Shown here: one piece after another, positions 38,030 to 50,936 of the stretch | How positions within the stretch are numbered: position 1 is the stretch's first letter | Layout: each line of letters starts with the position of its first letter | Source of the DNA: Hirudo medicinalis | Lineage: Eukaryota > Annelida > Clitellata > Hirudinida > Hirudinidae | Length of the DNA: 64,000 nucleotides | Direction of reading: 5' to 3' | NCBI GenBank assembly: GCA_011800805.1 | Contig: MPNW01000515.1 | Coordinates: forward strand, 12,245-76,244 | Position numbers and translations under genes: made by a program | The notes under the pieces: model-generated | Seen by the model: the letters and a program-made list of their open reading frames with translations, nothing else | What the model was told of the DNA's origin: nothing | Databases searched by the model: none

Positions 38030-41000
38030 ATGGATGCTGATGAGTTTAGAAGGAGAGGAAAAGAGATGATAGATTATGCTGCTGATTACCTGGAAAACAT
38101 CAGGAGCAGAAGGCCTTTGTCTCAGGTAAAACCAGGCTACTTGATGGAGCTCTTACCTGGTGAAGCCCCAGATGAGGGGGAAAAATGGGATGATATCTTT
38201 GGAGATATTGAGAAGGTCATCATGCCTGGAGTGAGTTGACATAAGAAATAATCAGATATTCTAATTATTTGCTAAAGTTAATTAAAATTGTCGGTCTAAA
38301 TGTGGTATCAAGTGAGTGTCATTATATTGTAATAAATGATGGGGCTTAATTACAAAAATTAATTAATGGCATTTTGCAGGGTTATAACATTATGTATTAA
38401 TAATTAAACTAATTATGGTCATTTTTAGCTTCAATATTTAAAAGTATTTATTTAAAAAATGCAACCATTTTAAACACCTTGAACTTGTAATTATTTAATA
38501 CTTTAAGGTCACCCATTGGCAGAGTCCACATTTCCACGCTTTCTTTCCGACTTCAAGTTCCTACCCATCAATTTGTGCTGACATCCTCTCTGATGCCATC
38601 GGCTGCATTGGATTTTCATGGGTGAGGATTGTAATGCTTCTCTGATCCTCTTTAATGCTGAGTTATTTCGCTCGACCAACAATCAGCATTTGGAGATAAA
38701 AATCAAATTTCCCAAAGGTTTTTTTTATCATTAATGATTTCGATGATTTTATTTTCGATAAATCCAAAGGCTTTATTCGTTATCGCATAATAATTAATTT
38801 AATATAAATATTTAAGTTTAGCTTCCGATTGAATTTATTAAGATTAAAAATGGGGTTCTTTCATCTTAGAAAGTATTTTTAGGGTCCCGTAATGGAAGCA
38901 TCTTTAGTATGGCCTCAAGCCATTCTGTGAATTCTGTAGGAATTCTGGGAAGTGCTCTCTCAGTGGCCATTGATGCGATATTCTGCGGCATTAACTTGTG
39001 CAAGCTTCTTAATCCTCAGGAACAATTTTCATTACTTTATTATTAAGCGTAATTAAATACAAATTGTAACATTTATGCATGAGTGTCGAGATCAGGCGAG
39101 AGATAGATATTGACGACACAACATACTCAAAACGTTCTCATGAATGAGCAGAACTGATAAACATAACATTTGATAAATAAGGCAAGGCTGCTAGTAACTT
39201 AAGAGATAAAACCATCACAGCACTCACAGTTTTGACGTCACTTCTAAAATTAGACCAAGCATTGAAATTTATCTGATGTTGATACAAACAGACTGAAGTG
39301 TAACTTGGTTTAGTTATCGTTATAAAAAAACATGCAATTAACAAATCTAAAAAATAAAACTAAGCCATTGAAAACATGGGACTGAACTGCTTCGAAACTT
39401 CAAGTACATTAACGTTGATCTTTGAACGGTAATGTAATTTTTCACTTGGGTTGAAAGTGCTAAATAAAATATAGCCTACAATGCAGCCCATTTGTTTGCA
39501 AATCAATTAAGATAACTGAATAACAAAATTTAAATACTTCTTTCATATAATTACGAGAATAATGATAATAATTTAAGTATAATAATTTAAGATTGCCAGT
39601 CCAGTCTGTACGGAACTGGAAATGTTGATGATGAAGTGGCTAGGAAAAATGTTGAAACTTCCGAAGGAATTTTACGAAGGCGAACAAGGAGGTGGAGTTA
39701 TACAGGTAAATATNNNNNNNNNNNNNNNNNNNNNNNNNNNNNNNNNNNNNNNNNNNNNNNNNNNNNNNNNNNNNNNNNNNNNNNNNNNNNNNNNNNNNNN
39801 NNNNNNNNNNNNNNNNNNNNNNNNNNNNNNNNNNNNNNNNNNNNNNNNNNNNNNNNNNNNNNNNNNNNNNNNNNNNNNNNNNNNNNNNNNNNNNNNNNNN
39901 NNNNNNNNNNNNNNNNNNNNNNNNNNNNNNNNNNNNNNNNNNNNNNNNNNNNNNNNNNNNNNNNNNNNNNNNNNNNNNNNNNNNNNNNNNNNNNNNNNNN
40001 NNNNNNNNNNNNNNNNNNNNNNNNNNNNNNNNNNNNNNNNNNNNNNNNNNNNNNNNNNNNNNNNNNNNNNNNNNNNNNNNNNNNNNNNNNNNNNNNNNNN
40101 NNNNNNNNNNNNNNNNNNNNNNNNNNNNNNNNNNNNNNNNNNNNNNNNNNNNNNNNNNNNNNNNNNNNNNNNNNNNNNNNNNNNNNNNNNNNNNNNNNNN
40201 NNNNNNNNNNNNNNNNNNNNNNNNNNNNNNNNNNNNNNNNNNNNNNNNNNNNNNNNNNNNNNNNNNNNNNNNNNNNNNNNNNNNNNNNNNNNNNNNNNNN
40301 NNNNNNNNNNNNNNNNNNNNNNNNNNNNNNNNNNNNNNNNNNNNNNNNNNNNNNNNNNNNNNNNNNNNNNNNNNNNNNNNNNNNNNNNNNNNNNNNNNNN
40401 NNNNNNNNNNNNNNNNNNNNNNNNNNNNNNNNNNNNNNNNNNNNNNNNNNNNNNNNNNNNNNNNNNNNNNNNNNNNNNNNNNNNNNNNNNNNNNNNNNNN
40501 NNNNNNNNNNNNNNNNNNNNNNNNNNNNNNNNNNNNNNNNNNNNNNNNNNNNNNNNNNNNNNNNNNNNNNNNNNNNNNNTATTCATTGTTTCAGTCGATA
40601 GCATTAATTTCAGGAATATTTGTTTTAACAGTATGCTGATTCATTCAACTTCAACCCTCACAAATGGTTGCTCGTGCACTTTGATTGTTCTGCACTCTGG
40701 TCAGTTTTATTTACAGATACTAATAAGTACAATTACAAATGAGGTTCCACGTTAACAGAAATAAATTATTACAAAATAGTTTTTGCATAAATGGTTAATG
40801 CGTGCATCAGGTTAAAGAATAGTCATTACATGGTTGAAACATTCAACGTTGATCCTTTGTATTTGCAACACAACAATGATAGCGGAGTTCTCGATTATCG
40901 CGTAAGTTCACATTCACTTTTTATTTACTTATTTATTTAATCTTTTTTATTGAACCGATAAAAAATGAATTTATAGAAAGAACTGAAGGACACAATTACA

Positions 41001-43223
41001 TAAACTCATGGGTTAGTCCTAAGGCAGGGTTCTCAAACCTTCTAGTGCCGCGACCCCTCAGGGGCATTTGCCATGCTGTGGCGACCCCCAACAATAAAAT
41101 TGATTGGGCTGTGCAATGTACATCTTTCACTAAGTTAAGTTCATTGTCGCTACTAAGCATCGCATCTGATTTCTAAATATTAGAAAGTGTGTATTTAAAA
41201 CTTTGTTAATTGTCGTTAAATATTCTTTTTTCCAGGTCATTCATGTTTTCGTTATATTTCATGCCTGTTTCAACTCCTTTTGCAAAATATGCCTTTACAT
41301 CTCCGTATAATTTATTGAGGATCATTCCCAAACATTTTCATTTAGATTCAGTTCCAGGGATATTGGTGAACACTCATTACACCCAAACCCTGGATATTTC
41401 TTGAAAAACTTTCTGTGAAACTTAAAAATATTTACAGACATTCTTTTACAGTTATTCCGCTAAAAAAATTCGCAAAGCTGTCACCAATTTTTTTACAAGG
41501 CAAACAAGAACAAGAACAAGAAACAAGAACCTATTCATGAATTGCCAAATTGCTGTAATTTTAAGAATTTTGTCTTCTTTTTAAAGACTAAAAACTAAAT
41601 TTCTTTATTTAAGTTTGGAAATAGCATTAGTATCTTTCAGTTCGAGATTAGAGTGTCCTGGTTCAAACCAGACCTGAAAATTACCACTTCATTGGCCTTT
41701 GGTACATGCACTTTCATGATCCTTTTTGCATATTCAAGGCGTTCATTCGTCTCATATTTTTATTTTCTAGAATTATTCAAATAGTTGCAGACAGTCTACT
41801 TTCACACATTTACTTTCATGTAGCTGTTTTGTCTTCAAAATTTACCAAGAACATATTTTTAAATTCGTAATAGCTCAGCGACCCTAACAAAGCGCCAAAC
41901 GAACCCTGAAGGCAAGGGTCGCGATCCACAGGTTGAGAACCTCTGCTCTATGGGATATTTATTGGTTACAGACGGAGATTAAGTAAATAGTAATATAGGT
42001 GTCACTGAGGTACTGCTTATCAATAATGAAGAGTTAGAACATACGTTTGAAGGGAGATAAGTTCGTTGTTGGTATTTGGTAGCTGGAATTTTTGAACATA
42101 TTTTTGGGCCTAAAAATGGTATGGATTATTTTTATGTCATTGGTTACTATTTCAAACAATTTAATTTAATTTAATTTAATTTAGTAGTAATTGAATCACC
42201 ATTTTTCAGGTTTTGTCGCTTTAACAAAACTTCTACAACTAATACAGTTTTTGGAATTAATGCCTTCTTCAGTGCATTAAAATATGAAATCGATTTAAAG
42301 CATTAAATAAAATTATTGAAATAAACAGAGGTCCGTAAACTTGTTAGTAAACTTCTTGTTAGTCAAACCCTCTCTATGGAAAATCTTTCTTCACATTTAA
42401 CCTCCTAAAGTTAATATAATGTATTTAAGCCATTTATTGGTATGATAACGACTTTCAATATTAACAATGACATATACATATATATCATAACATACATAAT
42501 TAATAATGTCAATCATTTTTTCAGCATTGGCAAATTCCTCTTGGTCGTAGATTTCGTTCGTTGAAAATGTGGTTCGTATTCAGATCATTTGGCATCAAAG
42601 GATTACAGGAAAAAGTTAGGAAGGTAAGTCTTTCATAAATATCGACTGAACTTGCAATGTAAGAATCATTTCTGTGATCATTAAATTTCCATACCAGGAC
42701 GTTTCATTGGCAAAGGAATTTGAAAAATTGGTTTCAGAGGACGAACATTTTGAAATTGTCAATGAAGTCATCTTGGGACTTGTTTGTTTCAGATTGAAGG
42801 TTANATCATTAAATTTCCATACCAGGACGTTTCATTGGCAAAGGAATTTGAAAAATTGGTTTCAGAGGACGAACATTTTGAAATTGTCAATGAAGTCATC
42901 TTGGGACTTGTTTGTTTCAGATTGAAGGTTATGAATAAAATATACAAAAAAAATTATCTTAAAATATATTTTTTATGATACGTGCATGTGGAATCTAAGG
43001 TTTAATGTTGTTATTACTTCAGGGTGATAATGAAAAAAACAAGATTTTGTTGGACAAGTTGGTGAAAGATGGCAGGATATATTTGGTTCCTTCTGAGGTT
43101 CAAGGAGTTTATTTTTTGAGATTTGCAGTATGTGCATCGAAAAGCAAAGAAGATATTCAATATGCTTGGAATGCAGTAGTAGAATTGGCCACTCCAATAA
43201 TCAACACTGCTAATAATCTTTGA
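38030..43223 (+). CDS. ddc: Aromatic-L-amino-acid decarboxylase (DDC/HDC family), broken by assembly gap
   Basis: PLP-dependent decarboxylase of the group that makes dopamine, serotonin or histamine. Exons: 38030-38230, 38508-38621, 39592-39705, [gap 39714-40579], 40632-40699, 40811-40901, 42525-42623, 42826-42927 (duplicated artefact at 42698-42803) and 43023-43223. About 330 codons are visible; some 150 residues fall in the gap. Landmarks: [64 protein letters not shown] with the PLP lysine, the catalytic-loop Tyr in DPLYLQH, and [17 protein letters not shown]. The Gly in IPLGRRF and the His before the PLP Lys are DDC-type (human histidine decarboxylase has Ser at both), whereas VHFDC and DIFGDIE are HDC-like. 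I favour a DOPA/5-HTP-type decarboxylase. Tyr in the loop argues against an aldehyde synthase. A hAT-like element sits in an intron. Confidence 0.92.
39714..40579. other. Assembly gap (866 N)
   Basis: Run of N between decarboxylase exons; hides the exons for roughly the middle third of the protein. Long ORFs called across it are artefacts. Confidence 0.99.
41025..41945. mobile_element. Non-autonomous hAT-like element in a decarboxylase intron
   Basis: Ends CAGGGTTCTCAAACCTTCTA and GGTTGAGAACCTCTG are inverted repeats, with GTGCCGCGACCCC and GGGTCGCGATCCAC just inside; this terminal pattern is characteristic of a widespread hAT group. Flanking 8-mers TCCTAAGG and CTCTATGG agree at 5 of 8 positions, so the target duplication has partly decayed. 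The 900-bp interior encodes no transposase. Confidence 0.75.
42677..42931. repeat. Assembly artefact: 127-bp exact duplication around a single N
   Basis: 42677-42803 and 42805-42931 are identical, with N at 42804, covering one decarboxylase exon and its splice sites. Only one copy fits the protein. Confidence 0.9.
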
Positions 43224-43924
43224 AAAATAGAAAGTTTAAATGAAATGAATTAAGCTTAATTTGCACGAAAATTTGATTTTAAGAAGGCTTAATAAACGAA
43301 CAAAAATTGGTTGTTCTGTTTTGTTTAGGATGGCAGCCTGTATTTAAGTTGGCAGAGTCAAAAAATAATTGCTTGTGACGCAGTTCATATTGAAAGGCAG
43401 AGGAACAAATTTCGATTAAAAAAACCGAAAATAAAACGAAAGTTATTTTTTCTGTTTCGGCCGAAATCGAAAATACGCCGAAAATGATCGTATGGTGACT
43501 TTTGGCGAAAACCGAAGTCGGAATCCGGTCGGTCTTTATCTTTAGATCGAATGATAGGGTGGGGGCAGGTCGTCCAGATGGCAGATGAGGCATAGGAGAA
43601 GCCTCGATTGACGATGGATGATCTAAGGACTGGTTGGTGTAGAATCTACACTGTAGATGAATTCGGAGGATGAACGAAGGGTCAGGGATTTGGCGGCGGT
43701 GAATGAGATGGTTGAGATAGGATTGGTTGGATGTAGCTAGAATATTTATGTTTGATTATTTTGATTTTGATTATTTTTACTATTCATTGAATCACTTAAA
43801 TTAAATTCTGATAGTTGAAAGATGGAGTGGTAGAAATGGCAAGCCTCAAGTTATTCACAATGGAAAACTGAAGTGGGACAAACGTCGTCGAAATGTGGTT
43901 TTAAACTTTTTTTCAAGCTTTAAG
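43224..43924. other. Decarboxylase 3' flank with a TTTCGGCCGAAA repeat
   Basis: About 43420-43545 holds copy 2 of the palindromic TTTCGGCCGAAA element (see 30440-30545). The rest has no recognised gene. A possible exon-like frame at about 43815-43900 is weak and not called. Confidence 0.4.
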
Positions 43925-44279
43925 CAGTGTTGTTGGGTAACGAAGTAAAGCGTTACTTTACTTATGTATAACCGGGGTATTTTTTACTTGTAACGAAGTA
44001 CGGAAAATTTTCAGTACTTTTACTTGTAACGAAGTAAGATTTTAAAATTTCAATCAGCCAATATTTATAGTGCCTTATGTATCCTGGGATGTCAAGGCAC
44101 TATAACAAACTTTTGACAGTGCAGTCAGAAGGCAGTCAAATAAAAAAAATCAAGTTAATAAGTAAGTACAGAAATAAAAACAAATAAAATTAATTAAAAT
44201 TAAAACATGCAAATAAAACGTAAATAGTAGGTTAGTGTGATTTTGTCATGAGTAGCACTCATCAAAAAATAAGTCTTTA

Positions 44280-47200
44280 GTTGAGCACTATAGAGCTCAG
44301 GTGTGGCGGCAGTTCGGATATGAACGGTGACTTTTCAATACTGGTGTGATGTGCTCGGAGGTCACGGATTCAGAGATAAGTCTTGCTGCTGCGTCCAACA
44401 CATCCTGTAGTGATGGAGAGTCCTGCCACTGACATTTGTAAGCAAAGAGTCGCAGTAATCAAGTTTTGTCAAAATGAATTGCACTATCAGGGTAATGAAG
44501 GTGTTGTAAAAGATGAATGGCTTTGATTCTCTGAGAAGACGAAGTATGGTGTAACAGCCTGCAGACACCCTTTTTGCATGCTCATCCAATTCAAACCCGA
44601 GTCCAAATAGGCCCCAAGATTTCGAACTGTCTCCGATGGAACAAAATCAGCTCCATTAAGATGCAATGGTATTGTAGGGATAAGGTATCGCTTGGAGTCA
44701 GTACTGAACCATATTGCATCTATTTTACTTGAGTTGAGATGGAGACGGTTAGAAGACGCCCAAGTTGCTCTCTATCTGTCACATGTAGAGAAAAGAGTAT
44801 TGACCTGAGGACTGAGCCCTGTGGAACGCCAGTTGAGATGCCCTCAGTAACGGTGTCATGGCCACCAGTTGACAATATTGTTTGTTTTCTACCAGTAAGG
44901 TAAGATCTGACCCACCCATGCTGCCTGATGCACTCCGAATGATTTTTCCAATCTGTTTAGACGTATCCCATGGTCCACGGTGTTAAATGCCACAGACATG
45001 TCTAGGAGGAGGTATAGAGAAACACTGCCGAGATCAACAGCACTGCGAATGTCCGAGACAACATTCACTGAACCACTGAGATTTGAGATGGGTCTATATG
45101 ATGAAGGCTGATGGGGGTCGAGGATTGCTTTCTTGAGTATGGGACGTACCTGTGCAATATTTAAGGATGAAGGTATGTAACCTATAGAAAGAGAGCTATT
45201 GAAGATTCGCACCAGGAATGGAGCCAACGAAACACCAACGAAAGTTTTTTGAGGAGCCATGTTGGAATGGGGTCAAGACCACACTGCTTATTAGGAAGAA
45301 AGTGGATCAGCTTCACCACCTCATCAATAGAAGTTGGACCAAGTTGGTTGAGTTCTACGTCAGTTAAAGTAGAAAATCCAGGAGGAGGAGCCCCAGCAGT
45401 TGACTCACATATGCCCATTAGTTTGTCATTAAGATAACGAGAATAATCTTTGGGAGAAGGTGTGACCCATCTCTGAGGGTGGCACCCCGTCAAATCGGCC
45501 CAGGACAAAATAGTCCCGTCAAAATAGCCCAAGATAAAATCGCCCCGTCAAAGCAAGCCCAAAAATTATTTTAAAAAATTATTTAACTAGATTAAAATGT
45601 AAATTACTCACATTAAGTTAGTTTAATTTTGAGATCGTAAGCAATTCACGTAGATAAACGAAAGTTTATCATTTCGAATGCATTTGTGTTGTCACCTCAT
45701 GGAACAAAACGTAAAGCCAAAAGCTTTTTGACATGGACGCGGATGTTTTCATTGTCACGATATCGGTCTGCCAGATGAAGTTCCTGCACTTTCCTCCATA
45801 AACACTGGCCAAAATGGAAAAGGCATCCAACTAGTTGAACGGTTGCGAAACTATGTCTAACAGCATTTTGACTGGCTGTTTCAAAGTCTGCCATGACACT
45901 TAGCATTGGAAAACATATATTAGAAACAATTACGGAACCGCAGCGCAGAGCCTTGGTTTGTCATTGCGCTAAGGAGTGTCCGCGATTGCGTCACTGATGG
46001 TTTACGTACAACAAATAATTCAGAGGAAGCATGGCGTTTTCAACAACCAATTGTCATAATCACACGTTTTCGGGCAGGTAACAGAAAACCAGAAGCATCG
46101 AAGGTTAAGTACGTGCAACTGAATTGACGTCGTGCTCTTGTTCCAACCCAAGGCAACATAAGAAACTCTCGATTACCTACGTGGAGTTGCTTACAATCTC
46201 ACAGTTTCACTAATTTAATGTGACTAATTTACAATTTTATTTAGTCGAATAAGTTTTTAAAATAATTTATTTTATAAGTTTCCAGCTTCTCTCGGGGTGT
46301 CGCACCTCACATTTTTCGTTGATTCGCTCTGTATAATAGGCTCGCCGTTTTGAGCTTAGCAACCTTAATTATGAACAACTTTCAGTCTTGAGTTCCTGAC
46401 CCGTCATAACTCTTCTGAGCCTTGTGAGATTTACTCTTCTCTCGCCTGCACTCGACATCAAACCAGGGTTGCTTGCACCTATAAGGATGAGATGTGATAT
46501 TTGGAAGAACTGAGTTGATCACATCTACAAGGGTTGAATTGTAGAGAGCCGCCATTTCATCGATATCATCAGGGAAGGACCCTGGGTCGCCACAGAGGAC
46601 TGATAACCTGAGTTGTTGAATTAATTGGGTTATGTCCAGGCGCCTCCATCCGCGAACATGACATGATGTCACGGAGGACTGTGCGTGGAAAAGTTGTGTT
46701 CCACAGGAGAAGCCGATGATCAGAAAGACAATTGATGGCAATTTTCTTTTCCCTTCCGACGCAATTGAAAAAAAGCAATAGATCCCTCATCATGCCACAT
46801 TTCAGTCAAGGTCAAAATGTCTACTTTCTTATCTTTTATGACATCTGTGAGCACTTCAAATTTGCTGATAATGGAACGTATGTTGAGGTATCCAAATGTA
46901 ATGAATTCGTTAGATGCCTCAATAGTATTGCTGTCAGATGAAGCTCTGGAAGTCATAGCCCCTACAGTGCGACATCTTGGGTGACGCCCAGGAGAGACAA
47001 TGGGCATTGACAGATGAAAAGCAGAAGTTGGCAGCCAGAGATGAAGCCGGAACGACACCTTTCTCAACTCTCTTCTGATGAACATCCGATCCAGATTGTA
47101 AGATTACAGTTCAGTGGACGTGTAAACCGGCATAATTGGATACTTGTGATGTTGGACCGAGAGGACAAATGAGAGTGCAAATATAAGAAATAGGCGATGA

Positions 47201-47400
47201 CACTTTCCTGATATGATGATGAAAGAAGCGACGACGTTGATCGACCAGATTAAGATTATGAATGGGTGGATTAAGATTACATGTGAGTGTGCATCCTGTT
47301 ATGATGAAAGAACTCAGTGGCTGCATGTGATGGTCACTGTGAGTCACAATTGTCCACTTTGTGAGAGATTGTAAAAAGAGAGATGTTATCGAAACTTTGC
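44280..47400 (-). mobile_element. CR1/L2-type LINE, minus strand, split by a MULE
   Basis: Reading the minus strand: FITFGYLNIRSIISKFEVL and KKVDILTLTEMWHDE of the endonuclease (46720-47085); YRCKQPWFDVECRREKSKS (46382-46600). After the interruption at 45480-46380 come PSPKDYSRYLNDKL and KQCGLDPIPTWLLKK (45182-45480), VRPILKKAILDP, SSYRPISNLS and DMSVAFNTVDH (44889-45260), and FILTKLDYCDSLL (44362-44589). The part with the YADD-type motif is deleted and many stops are present. Confidence 0.8.
45561..46270 (-). mobile_element. MULE (Mutator-like) element nested in the LINE
   Basis: Bases 45561-45664 and 46165-46270 are imperfect inverted repeats of about 104 bp (AAATTATTTTAAAAA, TCACATTAA, GATCGTAAGCAATTCACGTA and complements). 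Between them, minus 45697-45906, lies a MULE-transposase piece: VMADFETASQNAVR, LVGCLFHFGQCLWRKVQEL and KKLLALRFVP. Just outside on the left, 45480-45560 has tandem CCCGTCAAA..GCCCA units typical of subterminal repeats. The frame is short and unable to encode a full transposase. Confidence 0.75.
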
Positions 47401-48631
47401 ACCAGGGGTGACCGTTTACCTGAGTAAACCTCGGCCCAAAATCCACGTCAAAACAAGTTATGAAAACAAACGTAACAGCGTGCAAATTTCGACTGAAAAA
47501 GATTTTCGGAAATACTTTTACTTCGTTACTTCGTCCGCCACAAAGCGTTACAAAGTAACAAAACAAAACAACCTTTGTTGCGATTGGTTTCACAAAATTG
47601 CGTTAATTTTATTGCATAGTGAACTTCTAAATTCTGAATTAAAGAGTTTTCCACACCGGAAAATTTAGAAGAGCAATAAAAATAATCAACATTCATTTGG
47701 ATTTGGAAAGAGGAGAAATATTTAAGTCGTGAGAACATTTTTGCAACAAGCTCTTTTGTGCCACAAACGTGAAAAGAACAAAAGCACTTCAAGGGTAGCT
47801 TGCTCGTGTGATGAAATGTCGCGAATTTGTGTAGAATATTGCTAATCTTCGTCGGAATATCCTGTTTTAAGTTGATTATCTATCTCTCATCACGATCATC
47901 ATCATTGTCACTCTTAAACGAACATTCCAACAGTTTTTCAAGCGGTTTTGTGATTTTATACGAAACTGGAATCTACATAAACCGTGAGGAAAATAAAAGA
48001 TCCACCCATTACATGGCATGGAATATTTGTGAATAAAATGAGCTTACATTCTTTTAAATCTGTAAAGGTTTGATGTGAAACAGTATCGCATCCAGTGTTC
48101 TAACCCTCAAAATTGCTAAATAAAAACAAAAATGGATAAATATATTTTTTAAGTGGTTTTAATTATCGATATCTCGATATTTAACAAATATTATTGGAAA
48201 AATCATCTCCGAAAAAAAGGTCTTCAAAAATCAAAACCCTGAAAAATGTTGGGTGCACCCCTGAGCTTGAAAATAACGCATTTAACAATGCTAGGCTCCA
48301 GAAACGTTCAAAGATCTCAACATCCGCATGGAAATTCAAAATCCAAGTTATATAACGTAGCATAGCATAATTTGTGAATTGAACAAGCCTAGATTACTTT
48401 AGTAAATTTATATTACACTAAATTCGAATGATGAATTTAGTGATGAATCAATTTACGTAATATTACAAAACGTAACAATAACTTCTGTAGGACTATCCAG
48501 TATATACTAATTGAGGAAAAACACTTTCATTATATATATTCATTATTATGAATGTTACTACTTAGTACTAACTTAGTAGTAACTGTTACTACTGTAGTTT
48601 TGACAGTTTATACATTAAATTCATGCATCAG

Positions 48632-49400
48632 TTTTTTTTTAAACGTTTATTTGGATTGCTCCTAAAGTAACAAACAATGAACAAGGAATAGAAAGGAGGA
48701 AAAAACAACAACCCAAAAGGACAGCTCTAAGGGAAACTTATCCCGCTGATTGGACTGCCTAAGAAATGAGATTAAGCAATAGAACTAAAGGTAATACTGA
48801 TGTTGAGATATGTTTCAAATGTACAAAAGAGATAAAGCATAAGATTATTTACAATATGATATGAATGTGGATGAACTTACAAAAGAGGTGCAGAGGCAGA
48901 AGTGAATACTCTTAAGGATTTCTTAAATGAATAAAAAAATAGATTAGCAAATAATGAGCAAGGCAATCTTGAAAAAAAAAAACCCTGGAACCTATACAAC
49001 GAATGGAATGAAATTTAATATAGGAATAATCTGGCAAAATAAAATTGATATGGAGTCCAATTTCTGGTATCATATGGACATAAAAGGTTCAGAGTAAAAT
49101 AGTTATCAAATATTGGAGGTAACATACGATGTTGGTATTTATGCATAAATATTGATGTTTGAAAAAAATGAATTTGATAATTGACATAATGTTCAATTTC
49201 TTTAATGAATCTACAGGATGAGAATAATAAGGAAATAAAGAAATGACACGAACAGTTTTTTTTAAGTTTAAATAGTGGGATTAAATATGAAGGATAATTG
49301 GATGACCAAACAACATTACAATAATTAAGGTATGGATAGATAAGGGAATAATAGAGAATAAGGGCTGTTTTTTCATCATTATATTTTCATGTTTATAAGT
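48632..49400 (-). mobile_element. LINE 3' end with poly(A) tail, minus strand
   Basis: Minus strand: LYYSLIYPYLNYCNVVW and SSNYPSYLIPLFKLKK of the RT C-terminus (about 49280-49390), then degraded sequence ending in AATAAACGTTTAAAAAAAAA at about 48632-48652, a polyadenylation signal and tail. Same clade as 37108-37680. Confidence 0.7.
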
Positions 49401-50836
49401 TTGAAACATGTTGGAACAATAATATAGCATAAGATGGTTGACGGATGACTTACAAAAGCAGCTTTAGTACTTTGACTTTTTACTTTTAAAGTAACTTTGA
49501 AGTGCTGATACTTTTTACTTTTACTTGAGTAAATTTTTTAACAAATACTTGTACTTTTACTTAAGTAAATTTTTGAGGTGTTATTTGTACTTTTACTTAA
49601 GTAAATTTTTGAGGTGTTATTTGTACTTTTACTTAAGTGCTGAAGTGAAGATTTTTTACAACACTGGCTTCAAGTTTTCTTTTATTTCTAGTGAGAAATT
49701 CTGATAAAATGTTGATGAAAACTCATTCATTGCTTGTCTTCAGCTCTGAAAACGTTTCACCCGAGCAAAAATATCGTCAACTACGAAATAAACTTGAGTC
49801 CATTTTAGAAATTAACGATCAACTGTATGTGTTACATTCTTTCAAGACCTTCCTTAATGTTTGCTAATAATGGTTCCCTAATGGTTGGTGTTTGTATTTG
49901 ATCTTTTTGTTTGATGAACCCGACAAACATGCTTTGAAAACTCTTACAAACTCCAACTATTTGCATTGGTCTTTCAAATTCGACATCAAAGTGATGTTCA
50001 CTTGTTCAATGATTTCATTTGCTGGTATGTCAAAACATTCACGCCAGATTTAAAGCGGCATAATGCAAATTTGAGAAATTATTCGATGATAATGATGACG
50101 ATGTCAATGATGATTCCTCAATACCATAACAATACCATTCGTTGAAGTACAGAAAGCAATCAAGGAGTTTGCCATTAACGCCTGTATTTAAAATAACGAA
50201 CAATCTCATAGTTTTCTTCTTAATTGGCTGCTCAAACTAGAGAAGGAAATCGAAAAAAATTTTTTTTCAAAGTATGCAGGATTGATTTGTTAGCACTTGA
50301 ACCTGCTGTTTCTCTGGGATTTCTAGTGTCCATCTCTCAGAACGGTTAAGTTGCAGTCAAGGCCATAAAGAGTTTATAAAAAGTTATTATCGTAATTAAA
50401 TTATAATATTGATTGTTATTTTAAAGGCATTATTGCCATCGAGAACGTCCTCGTATCGTGTGTATGTGTTTTGCTTAGGTTTGTGCTGTCAACCTGAATG
50501 ATCCAATAAGCGGTGTTTCGTAAGACGCACAAATATTATATTTATTTTTATCTGCTTAGTTACACTGCTGGGAAGCGACTAGAAGCGACATTGGAGGTCT
50601 TCCAATGATGAGCTTCAAAATGTAATTTCTTGTTTCCAAATAAATCTCTTGAGTAACAAAAGATATTCTTGTCAACTTGAGATAACTTGTTCGCGTTATC
50701 GTTCAAGAGATTGGAGTTTTATTTATTAGTTATATAGTAATTATGCAAGGAATTCATTTTTACATAAAAACTTAAAGAATTAATTCACGCCAGGTTTCCA
50801 AGGTTACTAACGAAATAAACGAAAATGAATTCAACC

Positions 50837-50936
<100 letters not shown>

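Larger units (their letters stand above)
43925..49666. mobile_element. 5.7-kb hAT-type insertion hosting nested LINE and MULE elements
   Basis: Begins CAGTGTTG and ends CAACACTG, perfect 8-bp inverted termini. It is flanked by GCTTTAAG (43917-43924) and GCTTCAAG (49667-49674), an 8-bp duplication with one mismatch. Subterminal motifs are TTACTTGTAACGAAGTAAG repeats on the left and a 36-bp tandem repeat (TACTTTTACTTAAGTAAATT, about 49551-49640) on the right. Further TACTTTTACTTCGTTACTT sequence at about 47505 looks like an internal end displaced by later insertions. No hAT transposase is present. Ends and target length fit a non-autonomous hAT that later received other elements. Confidence 0.75.

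Noticed and set aside
39622..40755. Long ORFs of 310-377 codons on both strands
   Set aside because: They consist almost entirely of N; only short real exon ends flank the gap.
46382..47085. ORFs of about 120 codons as host genes
   Set aside because: They carry LINE endonuclease motifs (GYLNIRS, LTLTEMWHDE) and belong to the minus-strand element.
49551..49640. Regular 36-bp repeats that might suggest a CRISPR-like array
   Set aside because: Units are contiguous with no unique spacers, and the context is a eukaryotic transposon end.
43815..49826. Two exon-like frames on either side of the hAT insertion (WSGRNGKPQVIHNGKLKW and SPEQKYRQLRNKLESI)
   Set aside because: Phases and splice sites do not join them into one frame, and neither matches a family I can name securely.
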